From Apostichopus japonicus (Eukaryota; Echinodermata; Holothuroidea; Aspidochirotida; Stichopodidae), in assembly GCF_037975245.1 (NCBI RefSeq), contig NC_092570.1, forward strand, positions 1,943,501 to 2,007,500: a stretch of DNA of 64,000 bases, given 5' to 3'. This document shows, piece after piece, positions 41,801 to 56,529 of the stretch (positions within the stretch are counted from its first letter, which is position 1; each line of letters starts with the position of its first letter). Under the pieces are notes generated by a model. That model did no database searches. It was not told where the DNA came from and saw only the letters and a program-made list of their open reading frames with translations. Made by a program: the position numbers and the translations under genes.

Positions 41801-44800
41801 TTTGCATGCTACTTTTATATGACTAGATTATAGATTGGGCTTCAGGAGTTACTTTCACGCAATGGCTTGTTCTTGTTGTAATTGTTCTGAAACAAAGTCG
41901 ATGTATTATTTATCCAATATTGAAAGAGAAGAGCTTGAAGAAGAAGAAGAAGATAAACTATCTCCATGTAGTAATTGTTTAGTCAATGGGAGAGGTACAG
42001 TAGGGTTCTCCACTGGCTCATGGGATATCACCTTTCATGACAATTGACAGATGATAAATGTTTCTAATTAGTAATTAGCTTTAAAATTATATCTGAGGTA
42101 GTGTCATAGAAATCAGGTGAAAAGATATCCAAACAATCAACATGTTTGGTGAGTTGGTCTTTTTCCTGGAACTTCATTCCCTCCAAACTCCTTTAAAGGA
42201 ACAATTACGGAGACATTTGTTAGGGGCAGGAATATGAGGTAGGTTTGCATGTAGATGTACTAATAAAGTATATGGTATGCGCCTGTATTACTGTTAGTGT
42301 ACAGTAGCTAGGTACTGGGTGTAACTGCACTTTGCCTTTTTCGTGAGTTCAAATATATGGTAGAGATTGGCTATAGATCACTTTGAAAGTTGACTCCTAT
42401 ATGTGTGATAAAAACTTGGAACTCTTTCTGTTCACTTCTAAGCTCCTAAATATTCATTGACATATTTTTGAGTATGTAATTAAATCAGTATATGTTGACA
42501 ATTGTCTGTGTTTTCTTGATATTCAAGAACCTGTTGATGAAATGTTTCTTACCTCTTGGTACCACCAGACATCTCAATTTCTAAGGGTCATTATTAAGGT
42601 CTGCATCCACCTGTTGTTAGTGGTTGTTATCAAAAGGCAATTCAAAAACATGTGCCGGGTAATTACTGATTTAGAGGCAATACTGTTCTTACAGTATCAT
42701 TCAATTTCATTCTCGTATAAATGTTTCATTCCCAGCACACTGATGCCAATGATCAATCAGGGCCATTAGTAGTTGTAATGCGTATGTGTACAGTTGTGGA
42801 TGTAATAACACTAAACTAAATGTAAAATGATCTTATTTTGCACCAAAAAAAAAACAGCTCAGCTCAGCTAGGACTCCTGTGGTGATTGGTTGTGGACATT
42901 GGTTTCCATCACAGAGGACTACTTAAGTGGTGTTTGTGTTTTGACACAATCCTTGTTAAAAAATATGAGCAACTAACATTGATCATGCCACTCAAACACT
43001 TAGTTTGCGTTTATGTAACGGATCAGACCCTGGGCTCCTGTGTTCAGCCTCAAAACAAGATCAATTGATTTTGAACTTCCTAGCCTTTACATCAGTCGCC
43101 ATCGCCCTGCCCTTACTATCAGATAATATCACGATCATGGAAGTTAAGGTTTAAATACTAAAAGAATAGCGGGTAAACCATGATCCGTGCGATATGAAGT
43201 GTTGCTATCTGTGGCACAGTGGCGGGATTCAAATCATGAGGTCTGATCTGTCGTTACCCGACAAATCGAACCACCAGGCCAGAGGGTTTCAACACCATGC
43301 TTGGGGGGTCTTACGTAAACAGGGCCTAACTGAAGATATCAATAAACTTTTGTTACTTGAAAGACTCCCAGTAGTTGTCACTTTGGATTTTGATGTAAGT
43401 TTATGCATGGAGCTATCTGTTCATAGTTCCATGGTTTATGTAAAGAGTTTTTCTTTACCCTGGGTGAGGGAGCTATAAATTTGGAGATTCTGTGAAGTTT
43501 CCAAATTGGAGCAGCAAGTGTCATCAGTCTGAGGGGAGACTTAAATTTGAAATTAATCAAGCAGCTCTTTAAAGTGTTAGATTAGACATAGCCAGAAGTC
43601 AGCTTTCAATCAGCTCTCTGTATCATATTGTAGAAGAGAAATTCTCAGTTTTATCAAAAAAGTATAAAAAAAAAGTCAACTGAGAATTCGAACAGAAGAG
43701 AAAATTTTTTCTTTGTTACTTCTCAAATCTGAGTTTTGTTCCCTGTTTGTTTTGCCTTGAGGGGATTTCATCTGTTGGATTATGCAACGATAGAAACCGA
43801 TGCAGCGCAATAAAGGCTTCTTTTCCCATTGAGAATAGTATATACTCTACACTTGACTTTCTAATACTCCATTTGGGAGTGTAAAATGCTTCTACTGCAA
43901 AAAAAGTCTTGTTTATTTTAACTCCCAATCATCAGGCTTTCATGAAAGTCATTTTTCGTGAATTCATGAATTTGTTTTCTTGTAAATCATCTAGGAAAGT
44001 TGTTTGTTACCCCATAGTCTGTGTTGAGGCGTCATGCATTCTGTGCAAGTTGATTTTGGAATGATAGTTGTGACTTGGTTCATTGTTCATTCACACTTTT
44101 CAGTCGTTGTTGTCCAGACTATATTGCTGTTAAAAGGCATGCTTAAGTATAAGTACATTTTGTTAGTAGTAGAACCAGTGGCATACTAAGTGGAGGGCAG
44201 GGTTGGTCCGCCCAGGGCACCAGTCTGGGGGTGGGGGTTGCCATATAACAGCACCTAAACGAAAAATTCCCGATTTTGTGTAAATCATTGTGTAATTAGT
44301 TCAAAACTTTGACAAAGATACAGTACAGTACTATACCATTTTGCATCTAAACCACCTTACATAAACAAAATTTTCTCAAAAGGGAAGGGGAAACTCCTTA
44401 GACCCCCCACTCCCAGGATGACGATCCCCTGCACAGGGTGACAAAGGGAGGATCCTCCGTGTGTGCCAACTAGTCTAGGCTCGCCACTGAGTAGAACTTG
44501 GACAATACAGTTATGCCATTCATATGCACTGCTCCCAACCACCCTCCCCCCTACACCCTCATCAATTAAGCCTTCCTTAACTCTCTAAACAGAGACAAGT
44601 GCCAGTAATAGAGGAGAAACCTGTACATACAGAATTGACTTTTGACTAGCTATATATAGTTTGGCCAATTTGGTCAAAATTTACTCTTTATTTGGCCACC
44701 AGGCGCCCATTTATCTCCTCGCTACCTCCCTTGAGGCATGCTTGAAGTACAAATACATTTATCTTTGTTAGGTACCTGTAGAACCTTGACATAACAGGAA

Positions 44801-47800
44801 CAAGTGCTACTCATCCCCACCTCTCCCATATCCCCCACCCACATCTCCCACCCTCATCCCCAATAATCATAGCTGATCAGGTTTCAGCATTCGAATTTGA
44901 CTTTCTTCAATTGTCGATGTTCGAAGTACCAATCATCGTTTCAGCAGAGAGGTGGTACTGTACATCAGTGAATCTGTGGTAGTAGTATGACCATGTACGG
45001 TCAAATTGGCCACCAAGCGTTATCTCCCCACTGCCACCTTGAACTATTTCAGAATTATAGCAAGGTCAAAACTTTTAATCCTTTGAGTAAACATTTATCT
45101 ATGTAAGTATAAATTCCTCTTATGCAATAACAATAGTGGGAAAGATGTTTTGTGCAATAAGTGAAAAAACCATCAAAATGAGCCTGAAATTACTTTACTT
45201 TTGCAAACAGAAAGAAAAAACTTCCTACAGTCAGATTTTTCAAATAATACAGGCTTAACTTGTAGACTTGTACTGTAGGTTAATATGTACTGTATTGTGT
45301 GACCGCCCACAATATAGAATGATGGTCACTTGGTCAGAGAGCTTGAAAAAGACATGGAATAATTCTTCTAAAATGTCCTTGCCAATGGGCCAATTTCTAT
45401 GTGTGTAAAGATGTAAATAGTACAAACAGTTTTTGTGCATAGGAACCATTCGTGTTAACGTATGAAACAAAGTTCGGGACCTTCAAAACTGCTTCAACAA
45501 AATGTGTTAACACTTAAATCTGTGCAATAATGAAAACCACACGCTGTTTTTACTTTGTTTCTTCAAACGCTTTAAACTCTTACTAATCATGAATGTATGC
45601 AATATAAAATTAGAAATTTATCTTAAATTTGGTGATTCTTTATTATTTTGCTACCTTTCTTGGGACATTAAGGAAAACTCCTCAAACATTTGCCCGGTAT
45701 CAATCCTACAATATATTAAAGTAGAAATAATCTGTTGGGCTTGGTTAAGTTGAATTGGACAGTAGAGGTTAATATTCCTCTCACCTTTGTAACATTTTTT
45801 TCTTTTGGTGGATGATTTCCTTTCAAGATGAATCACAAGTAGTTAGTAGTTAAAAAATATGTTTTCTGTAGTTTTATGACCAGCTGAGAGGTCTTTGTAT
45901 ACAACGTCATCATGAAGGATAACCGACTCTCTTTTTGTTGAGGTAAACATTAAATGAGGTCGGTTGTAAACACATCGGGATGGCAACTTCTGTTCCTCCC
46001 ACACACCCTTCCTCCTTCCTCATGGCTCCACCTGTCTCATATGTGACTCTCCCATCTGCTACATCAGTTTCTTCACTTCACACTAAGAACACAAAAGTTC
46101 TTAATAGGTTCACATATTTCTCCACCACCACCTGCATCGTCTGTAATTGATAATATGACAGTACTTTTCCTATATTCTGAGGCATTGAACTTTTAGACAA
46201 TGATCTACAAAGTATGTTTAGGGTACAGTAGTGTTATTTCCACAAGCTGGTGGTAAGGCCTGTAGTATTACTTACTGCCAGGGTAAGTGCTTCTCTTCTC
46301 ACCCAAAAGGGATTTAAAAGTGATTCCACAGAAAGACATTCACTTAATATATGATGATGTCACATTCTGGACAATGACCTCCAAAAGTAGAGAAGGTATG
46401 AGCGGTGCCTGTACTGGGATGTGACACACAAATTACAGTACATGTACTATCTGCACTCCTCTCTAACCTATCTCATCACTACTATTATATGTTATGTGAC
46501 CAGATACAGGCTGTTTAACTATATGATAGATTCAGAAGGAAGAGGTGACTGGAATGGACCGGGAAGAGGGAGCCGGGAGGGAGGAAGGGGGGGGCACAGT
46601 ACTTAAAGGTACCAGTTTATGGGCTAGATAGGATAATGCAATAATAGAGAAGAGACATGTAAGTTCCTTTCCTTAGTAAATGATACTAAACTTGGGCGTG
46701 TTGGATATATATAATTAGTGAACATTGCCTAGTTATTGCAATGGTCTGGTTATCTTTACCTAGAGACAAACCAGTTCAATAGTACAGTACCGTGATAGAT
46801 ACTACCTAGTTTAGAGGATAGATATTTGATCTGTTTATTAGTCATTCTGCTCATCTCTACTACTAGAAGCAAGTATTACCTAGATACTGTGGATAGATTG
46901 TGATCTTTTGGCCGGTTTTTAGTAATAATTCTGTTCTGGTTGGTGTGACTTTCATCTGATATGTCTTTGTTATTATGACACACAATCATTTAGTTTGTTA
47001 GCCCGGTAAACCAAGACCTCCTTTAGACAGGATTACAAAAACAATGCCAGAAAGACTGGGAGGAAATTCATAAGTTATCAAAATAATCATCTTTGAAATA
47101 GAGAAATTGGTTGAATTGAGATAGCCAAACCTTTCTGTTGCAGGCTGCTGTTTGGATTATTGGATTGTATAAACTACTGTGTCCGTCTGAGAGATTTGTT
47201 TGCTTAAAATGGAATTGATTGAGTCGGATCCTTGTTCCGTACATATCATCATCAGGTGGTATTTTGGTAATTTTTAAGAAAATTAAATTTAGTAGTAAGA
47301 CTGAATATATCCCCCCCCCCAATATCCCCCCCAACAATAAATATGATTAATAATTTTATAGGAAGAGAAGAAAAGGTCATCCTTCTTTGTTTGTCTTTGC
47401 AGGGTATACGAGGACCACCAGGGCTTCCTGGAAACCCTGGTCCACCCGGTAAAATTGGACCTGAAGGATTGCAAGGATATGCAGGATTTGAAGTAAGTTA
47501 CAAGATTCAGTTGATAGAGGGCAGTATGTTGGAATTATTGCAACAATGCTCTGATCATTTCTGAACCAAGTATGTATGTGTGTATGATTTTATGTGTGTA
47601 TGTATGTATGTATTTTAGATCCTCCTGCAAACAGGAACTCGCAAAGAAGCCATCATTGGCTTATAAAAGCTGCAAGCTGACCAAAGTCAGTCTCTAATTA
47701 GCTTCATATTTTACGTCCATGTCGCATCCATGATTATGAATTGTCATTTGTCAACAACTCTGTAACTGGACGACATACATTGATATTTACTTCGTTCCCC

Positions 47801-50800
47801 GCTTACCTGTCTCCCCACAACCTTAGCACCGCATTCTACCATGTCACTGAGCGGATTTGACCGGTCACTGAGGGTGCACAGTGTTAAAAGATTACCAGGG
47901 CATACTAGACACTGTAGAATGCGGTGCTAAGGTTGTGGGGAGACAGGTAAGCGGGTCACTCGTAAATATATAAACCAGTAAGTTTTGTAATCTTGGAGTG
48001 ACTCGATTTCGGGACCTTATGATCGAAATGTACCGGCGTTAACCACTGAGCTAACACTCGTCGAGTATGATAGTATGAAGTATGAAAACCAATATGAACT
48101 TTATGGCCACCCTTTGTACCCTCACCCAAGTGTAGGGATTATAGTAGAAGGGAGTTGAGATGGAGAGGGGCATGGTTAGAACTTAGGTGAAAGGACAGGG
48201 ACAAGTATGGGGTCATTTTAGCTTGATGATTGATCCTTATCTACATTGCTGAGTATGTGCCTGTTGATTGAACCCAAAAGGCACATGTCATGTTAAGTTG
48301 TTAACAACTTGGGGGTTAGTCATGTGTGGGGAAGAAAAACATATTATATGGGAATGTGTCCATGTGTACACTGACAGTCCAATTGGTATTGCAAAGGACA
48401 GTGTTTGTTGGACTGTAATGTCAGGTATAGACCAAGAATGAATGAGAGATCGAAATTGAGTTAGGATGTATATAAGTGTTTAGTATTTCATTTCATTTCA
48501 TTTATTTGTTTTTCACAACATGCATTTAAACGTTTACAAATAACATGAAGTAGTAGTGAATAATACATGAAGTGAAGGAAGCGGAACAAAAAACCCTTGC
48601 GGGCTTGACGGGGTGCTTCGCTCCCTAAGTATGGAGATGCCTAGTTATTATGTCCAGTTTGTATGTATGAATGCATATATTTACACTTTTGCAGCAAACC
48701 TTGCTAATTTTTCTTCATGATCACCAATTTTCAGAACAATGTGCTATAAATGTAAAATACTTGTCAAAAGTAGTTAATTGTGTATCACCTGGTTATATAT
48801 TACATATTGCGATGAATGTTAAACAGAAATATATTTGTCTTAACCTACTATTTTTAGGGAGACCCTGGTTCACCAGGTATTACAGGACCAAAGGGCTTCA
48901 GAGGTAAAAGTGGAATGCCTGGTATGCCTGGAAGGCCGGGGGACCATGGACAACCAGGAGACAATGGCCCACCGGGCGAAGATGGTATGCCAGGATGCAA
49001 TGGTACAAAGGTAAAGAACAATTAATAGCTTCTGCATAACACACCACATAACTTGTGTCAAAACCATGCACTTTAGTATCTATTTCACCCTATGAAGGCA
49101 TACCGCACGGTTCTCTATATGTGGGGACTTCTTTTTAACAGGGCCCTGGAATCTTTGTACATGCTGGTGGCTTAGGCAAATGGCCCAGCAGAACTTTGAA
49201 GGAGGGAAGCCTAGGTGCAATGGTACAAAGGTCGAGGACATTTGAAAGCTTCTACATAAGTTATGGAAAATCATGCAATTTTTTTCAGTGATATGAAGGG
49301 AGTATCGGATAGGAGGGTTCTCCACTTATTGGGACTTGCATTTTGACATGGCCTGGACACACTAAGTCTGGCATGGTTAGTTACCAACGGAAGCCACGAT
49401 GAGGAATCTTGGTCTAAATTCTGTCATGCAGTGCAAATATTATAACAGAATATCCCAATTAAGTTATATTTTTAACAGAGGTTTTCCCATCTCTCCTTGA
49501 TTTACTTTCAGTCATAGGTCCCATACCTCCTGCCTCTCAGTGTTGTAGCAGGGTATAGTACGTAGGGAACACGTCACGTAGCATGTTATTTGCTATTAAA
49601 GGAAATACAAAAATTTGCGAATGATCGTACTTGGCCTGATGTGAAAGGCATCGAGTTATCTCAAGTAAAATTTCAAAAATACACTGCTTGTCATGTTCTT
49701 ACATGGTTTCTTACAGGGAGAAGCAGGTCCAGAAGGCCCTCCTGGTTCAAGTGTGCCTGGACGGCAGGGCCAGCCTGGTGTCAGAGGTCAAAAGGTAAAT
49801 TGTCAATAGACTTTTCTTCTTCCTGATAACCCTCCCAACTGCATCAGCATAGCATCTGTCAATCGCAAGATAATTTATCACTGTTCACAAACTGCATTTT
49901 AGAGGAGAAGCAAAGCCAGCCGTCACTATTAATGAGGACAACTCCTCCAAGGAAAATCTGAGTCCATTTTAAGAGATATCCCAAACTATTATTAAACTGT
50001 TATCCTAACACACTGTAGCATACGCAAACTGGAGCCTTTACAGCAATTTTTGCAAAGTTCCGTGATATGTTTTTTATCCCAGGCTCATCCCTGCATGACG
50101 TTACTCTCTAGGTGATCCCCCAGTCTAAGGCATCTCAATCCCTATTCCTTCATCCCAGCTAACAGTTTACTCTTTGTTATGTCTGAACGTCTTCATCCTG
50201 AAGGTAACTTTGTTGTTAAACGTACTGTTTTTTTCGATCCCTTCCTAATGATTAGATTAACAATGAGAGTAACTTTGTCTTTCATTTGTTTTGAGGGATA
50301 GTATTGCCTAGGATTTTAAACTCAAAGTTTTGAGTGTTTGCAAAACCAAAATAGCACTGATAGACTATTTGTTATTGTATTTATTGTATGGCCAGTAACT
50401 TGATTCAAAACATTTCAGGGTGCAGAATTGCAGACTTATTTATTAAAGTATATATAATTCTAAAGCTCATCAAAGTATACACAAAAACCAGCACATACTC
50501 CATCTACCCCCCCCTCACCCCACCCCCTCCAAAATGAAAAGAGAAAAGGAATAGAAAAAGGGGATGTGATCTATTTTCCTTTTGTGTGTTCGTATTGTAT
50601 TTGTTTTGTGAGTTAAGTATAGAACAAGCTTTTATCTCAAGTTGAGGGTTGAGAGAGCCCCCCAAACGTTTGTACCCATAGACAGGAAATGCTCTTTATT
50701 GGTATAGGGAAGTCATGGTGCAAATGGTTATCTTAGGTTTCCGGTGGTACTGGAACAATGCCGGGGACCAGAGGAAGAGTGGCCTTCCTTTCAAAAACTT

Positions 50801-53800
50801 GTGCAGGTAGTGATAATGATCAGAAATGTTGATCGTTGGTACCTGTCACAAGTCGCAGGTGCAACTAAGGCCGATGAAGACAGTGGTGATGTTTGTTTGC
50901 TGTTCAGAGGTCAGCAACAGATTTATGCTTCTTACAATAAAGCTGTACATCCATGATGGATACTACCATGGTTGGATAAAGCATTGTGAATGTCTATACA
51001 CAAAAACATATTAAACAAAATAGTGGGGGTGGAGAGGAGGGAGGGGGTGGGGGAGAAAAATCAGAATGAAAACAAGGAAGAAAAGAAGCAGCAGTAAAAA
51101 AAATAAGAAAAGAAAAGGTGTGAAAAAAATGAAAAAGAAGTAGAACCAAGAAGAAAAAAATGATATAACAAAATCTATAAATAAGTGTTTCATATGTTTG
51201 CTATGTAGATTCATTGCAAAAGGTAAGCATTTTATAATTGTGACTATCTGTATGTTTGTGTGTGAGTGCGTCTCTGTACATGTGTTGCTCTCGAGTTGGC
51301 TTGTTAATTCTATGCACGTCTGTTCATATTGGCCATATAGACTTACCAATAAAGTGATTCATGAATGTTATCATTATAAATACCACAAACAATGTTTGTC
51401 TAATGTATTTTTCAGGGTGAGGCAGGAGAAAGCGGAGAAACCTTGAAGGGAATCAAAGGTGCCATGGGTCTACAGGGATCCACAGGAGTCCCGGTAAACA
51501 CCGTTTGGCTTTATTGATCAGATATTATTTTCAAATCTTTCCCCGATATATTTTGGAAGTCCTGCTTTCAGCGCCGCAAAGAAGTATATCTGACACTAGA
51601 TGATTTGTAGTGAGAGTACACTACTGCGCCCAGGTCGGACTATGAGTAACAAGCAGTGGCGTAGGAAGGTACTTTTGAGTGGGGGGGCTGAAGACTGATG
51701 GCCGGCCTGGGGGAGGGGTCTAAGGGGAGGGGGTGTCCCCCTCCCCTTTGGATTTTATTCGCATTTCAAGGTGGCCTCAGATGCAATTTGGTGCAATATA
51801 GCACACTTAAACTCACCCACTTCATTTTGTATATATTTTTGCATTTTCACCTGGCCTTAGATGCAATTTGGTGCTCCAAATGAGATTTTTTTCTCATTAG
51901 GAAATGAAAAAGGGGTTTTCTGACTTGCGAAGCGGGGGGGGGGGGGGCGGAATGATACTTCTGCCCCTCCATATTTTTCATTGGGGGGCTGGTGCCCCCC
52001 AGCCCCCCCGGTTCCTACGCCCTTGCTACTGCGCCCGGGTCGGACTATGAGTAACAAGGTTCTGAGTACCAGTATACAGTGATGAAGAGTACAATTAGAG
52101 TACATGATCTTTACTCTTTTTTTTTAAAAACCCACGAGTAGGAGTGCAGAAAGATTGCAGTCTAGTTAAGAGGATGAGAATGGACACTAACTTTAAACTA
52201 ACAAGGCTGCCTGATACTATCAGTACCCATAACAATTCTTCCGCACACATAATAAAAATTTCAGCAAATTTTGCTGGTTACTTTTGTATGACTGAAGCAG
52301 GCTGTGACCTATGCTGCACAGTTTTTAGGCAAATTTTCTTTCTTAAGAAGAATGTCTTCAAAAATGGAAGCTTCATCTGTCAAATTCTTTACAAGAGTCA
52401 ACAAAATTTATCACCAAAACATATCAATGGAGAAAGTAATTTAGAAATTGATACTTCTGGAATGTATATGTATTTGTATGTATTTTAGATCCTCCTGCAA
52501 GCAGGAACTCCCGAAGAAGCCTCATTGGCTTATCAAAGCCGTAAGCTGACCGAAGTCAGTCTCTTACATTCATATTTAACATCCATGATTATGAATTGTT
52601 AATTGTCAACAACTCTGTAACTCAACAACTCTGAATCGGTTTTCATTCAAAGTTTCTTGTGGAAAAGTTCTTGGAAAAGGCAATTGAACTTTCTTTTTTG
52701 TTAATAACCCTGCAAAGGATTATTGAATAGAGTTTCATGGGGGAGTTGGGATTAGAAGATTGGAATATGGAAATCCCACTAATATAAGTATGAGTTTTAT
52801 TGCCAATTGTTAGTCAGTATTGAATAAGTTGAATATGATTTGAAATAGAATTCAGTCGCGAGACAAATGGGTCGCCTATTCAAGCCAAACTGGATGGGAT
52901 TGAAGGATGGTTTAATCAGTTTGCTCGCAGTTGGTGTTCTCAAATCTTCATGTCAGGATATGCTTGCCTGACTTATAGCAGTTACAGTTTATTCAACTTT
53001 TACATATCAGACATTTTGAAGGTCACTCCAAATGTACTTTTCAAAGATAACAAAATATGAGTAAAGATGGAAGGTTCAGAGAAATAACTTGTATTTATGT
53101 ATCATGTTTCATTCTTGTATCAAAATTATTTATGGTTTTAATAATAAAGCTCTAGTTTGCTCTATGGTTTGCTCTCTAGTTTGCTCTATGGTAGAGCTCT
53201 ATAAAGCTCTATGGTTGAATAATAAAGCTCTAGTTTTCATCGATTGTGCCACAATTGGGTGGTACCATAGAGAACGGTTAAAGGATAGACAATTTCCCGG
53301 GAAAAGTTTTTCTTATTTTCCATCAAAGACACACCAGAGATGGTTGGGGTAGCATTATGCATTATGACATTAAATTTGCTGGACAGTGGGAACACACAAT
53401 TTACTATATCTGAATAAGCCATAATATTGCAAACCACATAGATCTTTTAGATTGAGGGCTTTGTGACAATTTTAGAGAACATTTATTGTCTATATTCTTA
53501 TATTAACTAATTATTTCTATTTCTGTGTTGCTTGTTTGCAGGGATCACCTGGTGATTCAGGCCCAACTGGTCCAGCTGGTTTGCCAGGAGATCCAGGTCC
53601 TCCTGTAAGTAGAAATTTATTACTGAGGGACAGCTTCCCTTTCTGAGAAGTTGTAGATATACCACCTAGGACTCACAGCATATATTCTGATGGACTAATT
53701 ATTATCCTCTTGCTTTACCCTTTCTGATGGACTTTGCTAGGAAAGATAATGCTGATCTTCTTGGATTGTGCCAATTGTTTCAATCTAGCAAAAAATAAAA

Positions 53801-56494
53801 GAAAGGGGTGGGTGAGATGGGGAAAAGGATTGTAATTTTAATTTTTTACCATTTGGATATTCCGTTTTCTCAATTTAAGACGGCTGTTTGATAGGGCCGT
53901 GCAATGACATGCCAATAAATACTCTGGAATAGCAAAATAGTAATTATCACCATAATGTCATTTATGATATTTACACATATTTAGGCAAAAATTCACCGTG
54001 CTCATTAACCTCTCTGTATTCTGTGCGTGTTTTTGTCCCTTCTGTTACTGTTACTTGTCATTTAGCCTCTGAAGTAGATCCTGCTAGGATCGAAACGTCA
54101 GGCCAGCTTACTTTTACACACATTTTTAGAATGTCAGACCATACCCAACCCCCCCCCCCCTTTCAATTTAAGAAGCATTAAAAACTTTGCAGGGACAATT
54201 CCTGTATACACTTTCCTAGTAGAGGTCTCTAGCCTTGGAAACAGAAGACGTAGTCATATTGGTCAAAATTCCAGTTTGTGAATCAACAGAAAGTTAATAT
54301 TAGAAATTGGTAATCAGTTGGTTCCTTTTGCTTTTGTTTCAGGGAACTCAAGGTGAGAAAGGTAGAACAGGCCCCCCTGGTTTGCAAAACGTGGCTTTTG
54401 ATGGAGTTAAGGGTGAAAAGGTAAGTTAATGACCCGTGGAAGGTTTAAACTGTGTAATATTACAGGAACAGATTTGTTTAAATATACATCAATTTGTCTG
54501 TTAAATGATCTGATAAGAGGGGGGGCAGATTGAGTTATCAGGAAAAGAGGTAAAATGTGAGGGCAAAACATGTACAGACTTGATTACAGTGGCGTAGGAA
54601 GGTACTTTTGAGTTGGGGGGCTGAAGACTGATGGCCGGCCTGGGGGAGGGGGTGTCCCCCTCCCCTTTGGAATTTTTTGCATTTCCAGGTGGCCTCAGAT
54701 GCAATTTGGTGCAATATAGCACACTTCAACACCCACTCCATTTTGTAAACTTAATTTTGTATTTTCACCTGGCCTAAGATGCAATTTGGTGCTCCAAATG
54801 AGATTTTTTTTCTCATTTGGAAATGAAAAAGGGGTTTTCTGACTTGCGAAGCGGGGGGGCGGAATGATACTTCCGCCCCTCCACATTTTTCACTGGGGGG
54901 CTGGCGCCCACCAGCCCCCCCCGGTTCCTACGCCCTTGCTTGATGATATTCTTGGAGCATGAATCGTATGTTGGTAGAGCATATGATATGAAATAAACTA
55001 TGCATTAGAATTAATTCTCATTAATGTATGTTCACTTCAAACTTTCCTGGTATCACTATAAACAAAAGAAGACCAGAAAAAAAACGGAAAAAAAAAACGA
55101 GAAAATGTCATTTTTGGGCATGAAAGACTTTTAGAACTCTCAAAGGTCAAATAGGTAGTCAAAAGGGTTGAAAAATGTGTAGACTGGACTATTGAAATTC
55201 TTATAGTGGGTTTATCATTGTTTTGCGAAGCATGGATTCCTAAAAGAAGCTCCAAAAAAAAAATACAAAAAAAAAGAGAGAACAAATGGAATATTTAGTA
55301 GACTGGGAAAGCCACACATTATTTCAATATACACGGTAAATAATAGTGACGTGCCCAACGAGGGCATAAATTGTTACCGGTGGTTCTTCCGATAATGTTA
55401 GGGATGCCACAAGTGGTGCATTTGGTGCTTCAGATGAGACTAGCACCATTCACAATCAAGAGGAAAGCGGCTCGTTAGTCTTCTGCGTTATGATTACAAC
55501 GGTGTCATGGTAAACAGGTATGCCAATCAACAACCCACCCCCCTCTCTCGCCCCTGGTGCATAATCTTTATGTAGTCAATCAGTTATTTTCACCTGTTTC
55601 ATCATCACTTAGGGTGAGACTGGATCAGAGGGACAGAAAGGAGAATCTTGCGAGGGCCCGATACCTCACGACGGGCCAGGAACTATCGAAGTTGGACCGA
55701 AGGGAGAAGAGGTGAGTGGCCTCATCGTCTGATTTCTCATAGTGATGTAACAACCTTCACTGCTCTCCTAATACCCCCCCCCCCCCACTTTGCACCTTTC
55801 ATCTCTAAGAAAAACAAAAATGGAAAAATATATATCAATATATGCAAAGTGGAATGCAGCCACCTAGATTAGCCTTTGACATATTCTTTAAAACTAATTG
55901 TCCCTTTGGGGTAGGAAATGTTTGAAAATGACAAAGAGTTTTGTTTTACTCCTCAGGGACCACAAGGTGTACGTGGTGTGAAGGGAGACAATGGCACGCA
56001 AGGACCACAAGTGAGTATTAAGAAAAATTCATTCTATGATAAATTCAGTCATTATTATTAAGACCCACTACCACCCTGATTTGAACTTGATTTTTAGGGT
56101 CTTACGGGATGTCAGTTATCAACCCCAGAGAGAGAGAGAAACTGTTTGCAAACTGCTAATTGCAGCAAAAAGCACTGTGTAGGTTAAAATAGTACTACCC
56201 CCTCAATAGCGGCATGGTGTATGGGATGTTTGCTCCATTCTGGTGATTCTAATCTTGAATTAACAGACCACTTACCTGGAATCGTGATCTGTTACTTCAG
56301 TTTACCAGAATCACACAAGAAATGATGCCCACCATGATGATGTATATTGCTATGTTGGCCATGGTATTTAGTCCTAAATGGTTAAGTGGTGTTACCAATC
56401 ACCAAGGATTATACATGCACGACTATCATAGCTGGCCTGTAAAGTGTATGTTTTACGTTCAATGTTGTCAAAAGTTATCCTACAGTTTTTGCAC

Positions 56495-56529
<35 letters not shown>

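Larger units (their letters stand above)
32991..47402 (+). other. Collagen IV intron 2 (14.4 kb)
   Basis: Contains hAT-type MITE pieces (33079-33210, 33321-33677, 44176-44489) and the 4.1-kb inverted-repeat element (35548-39675). The remaining stretches, 33.7-35.5 kb, 39.7-44.1 kb and 44.5-47.4 kb, show no supported gene, only AT-rich sequence with short poly-G or poly-C runs. Confidence 0.8.

Noticed and set aside
41835-42047. 70-codon + strand frame with a CSCCNCS start and an acidic run
   Set aside because: Short, no similar segment nearby, and no supporting splice structure within intron 2.
51011-51349. Minus-strand Phe/Leu-rich frame resembling a membrane protein
   Set aside because: It is the complement of a polypurine tract.
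51857-52105. Minus-strand frame sharing a peptide with a frame at 54695-54886
   Set aside because: The shared peptide comes from two copies of the same MITE; its frames are short and run into poly-G.
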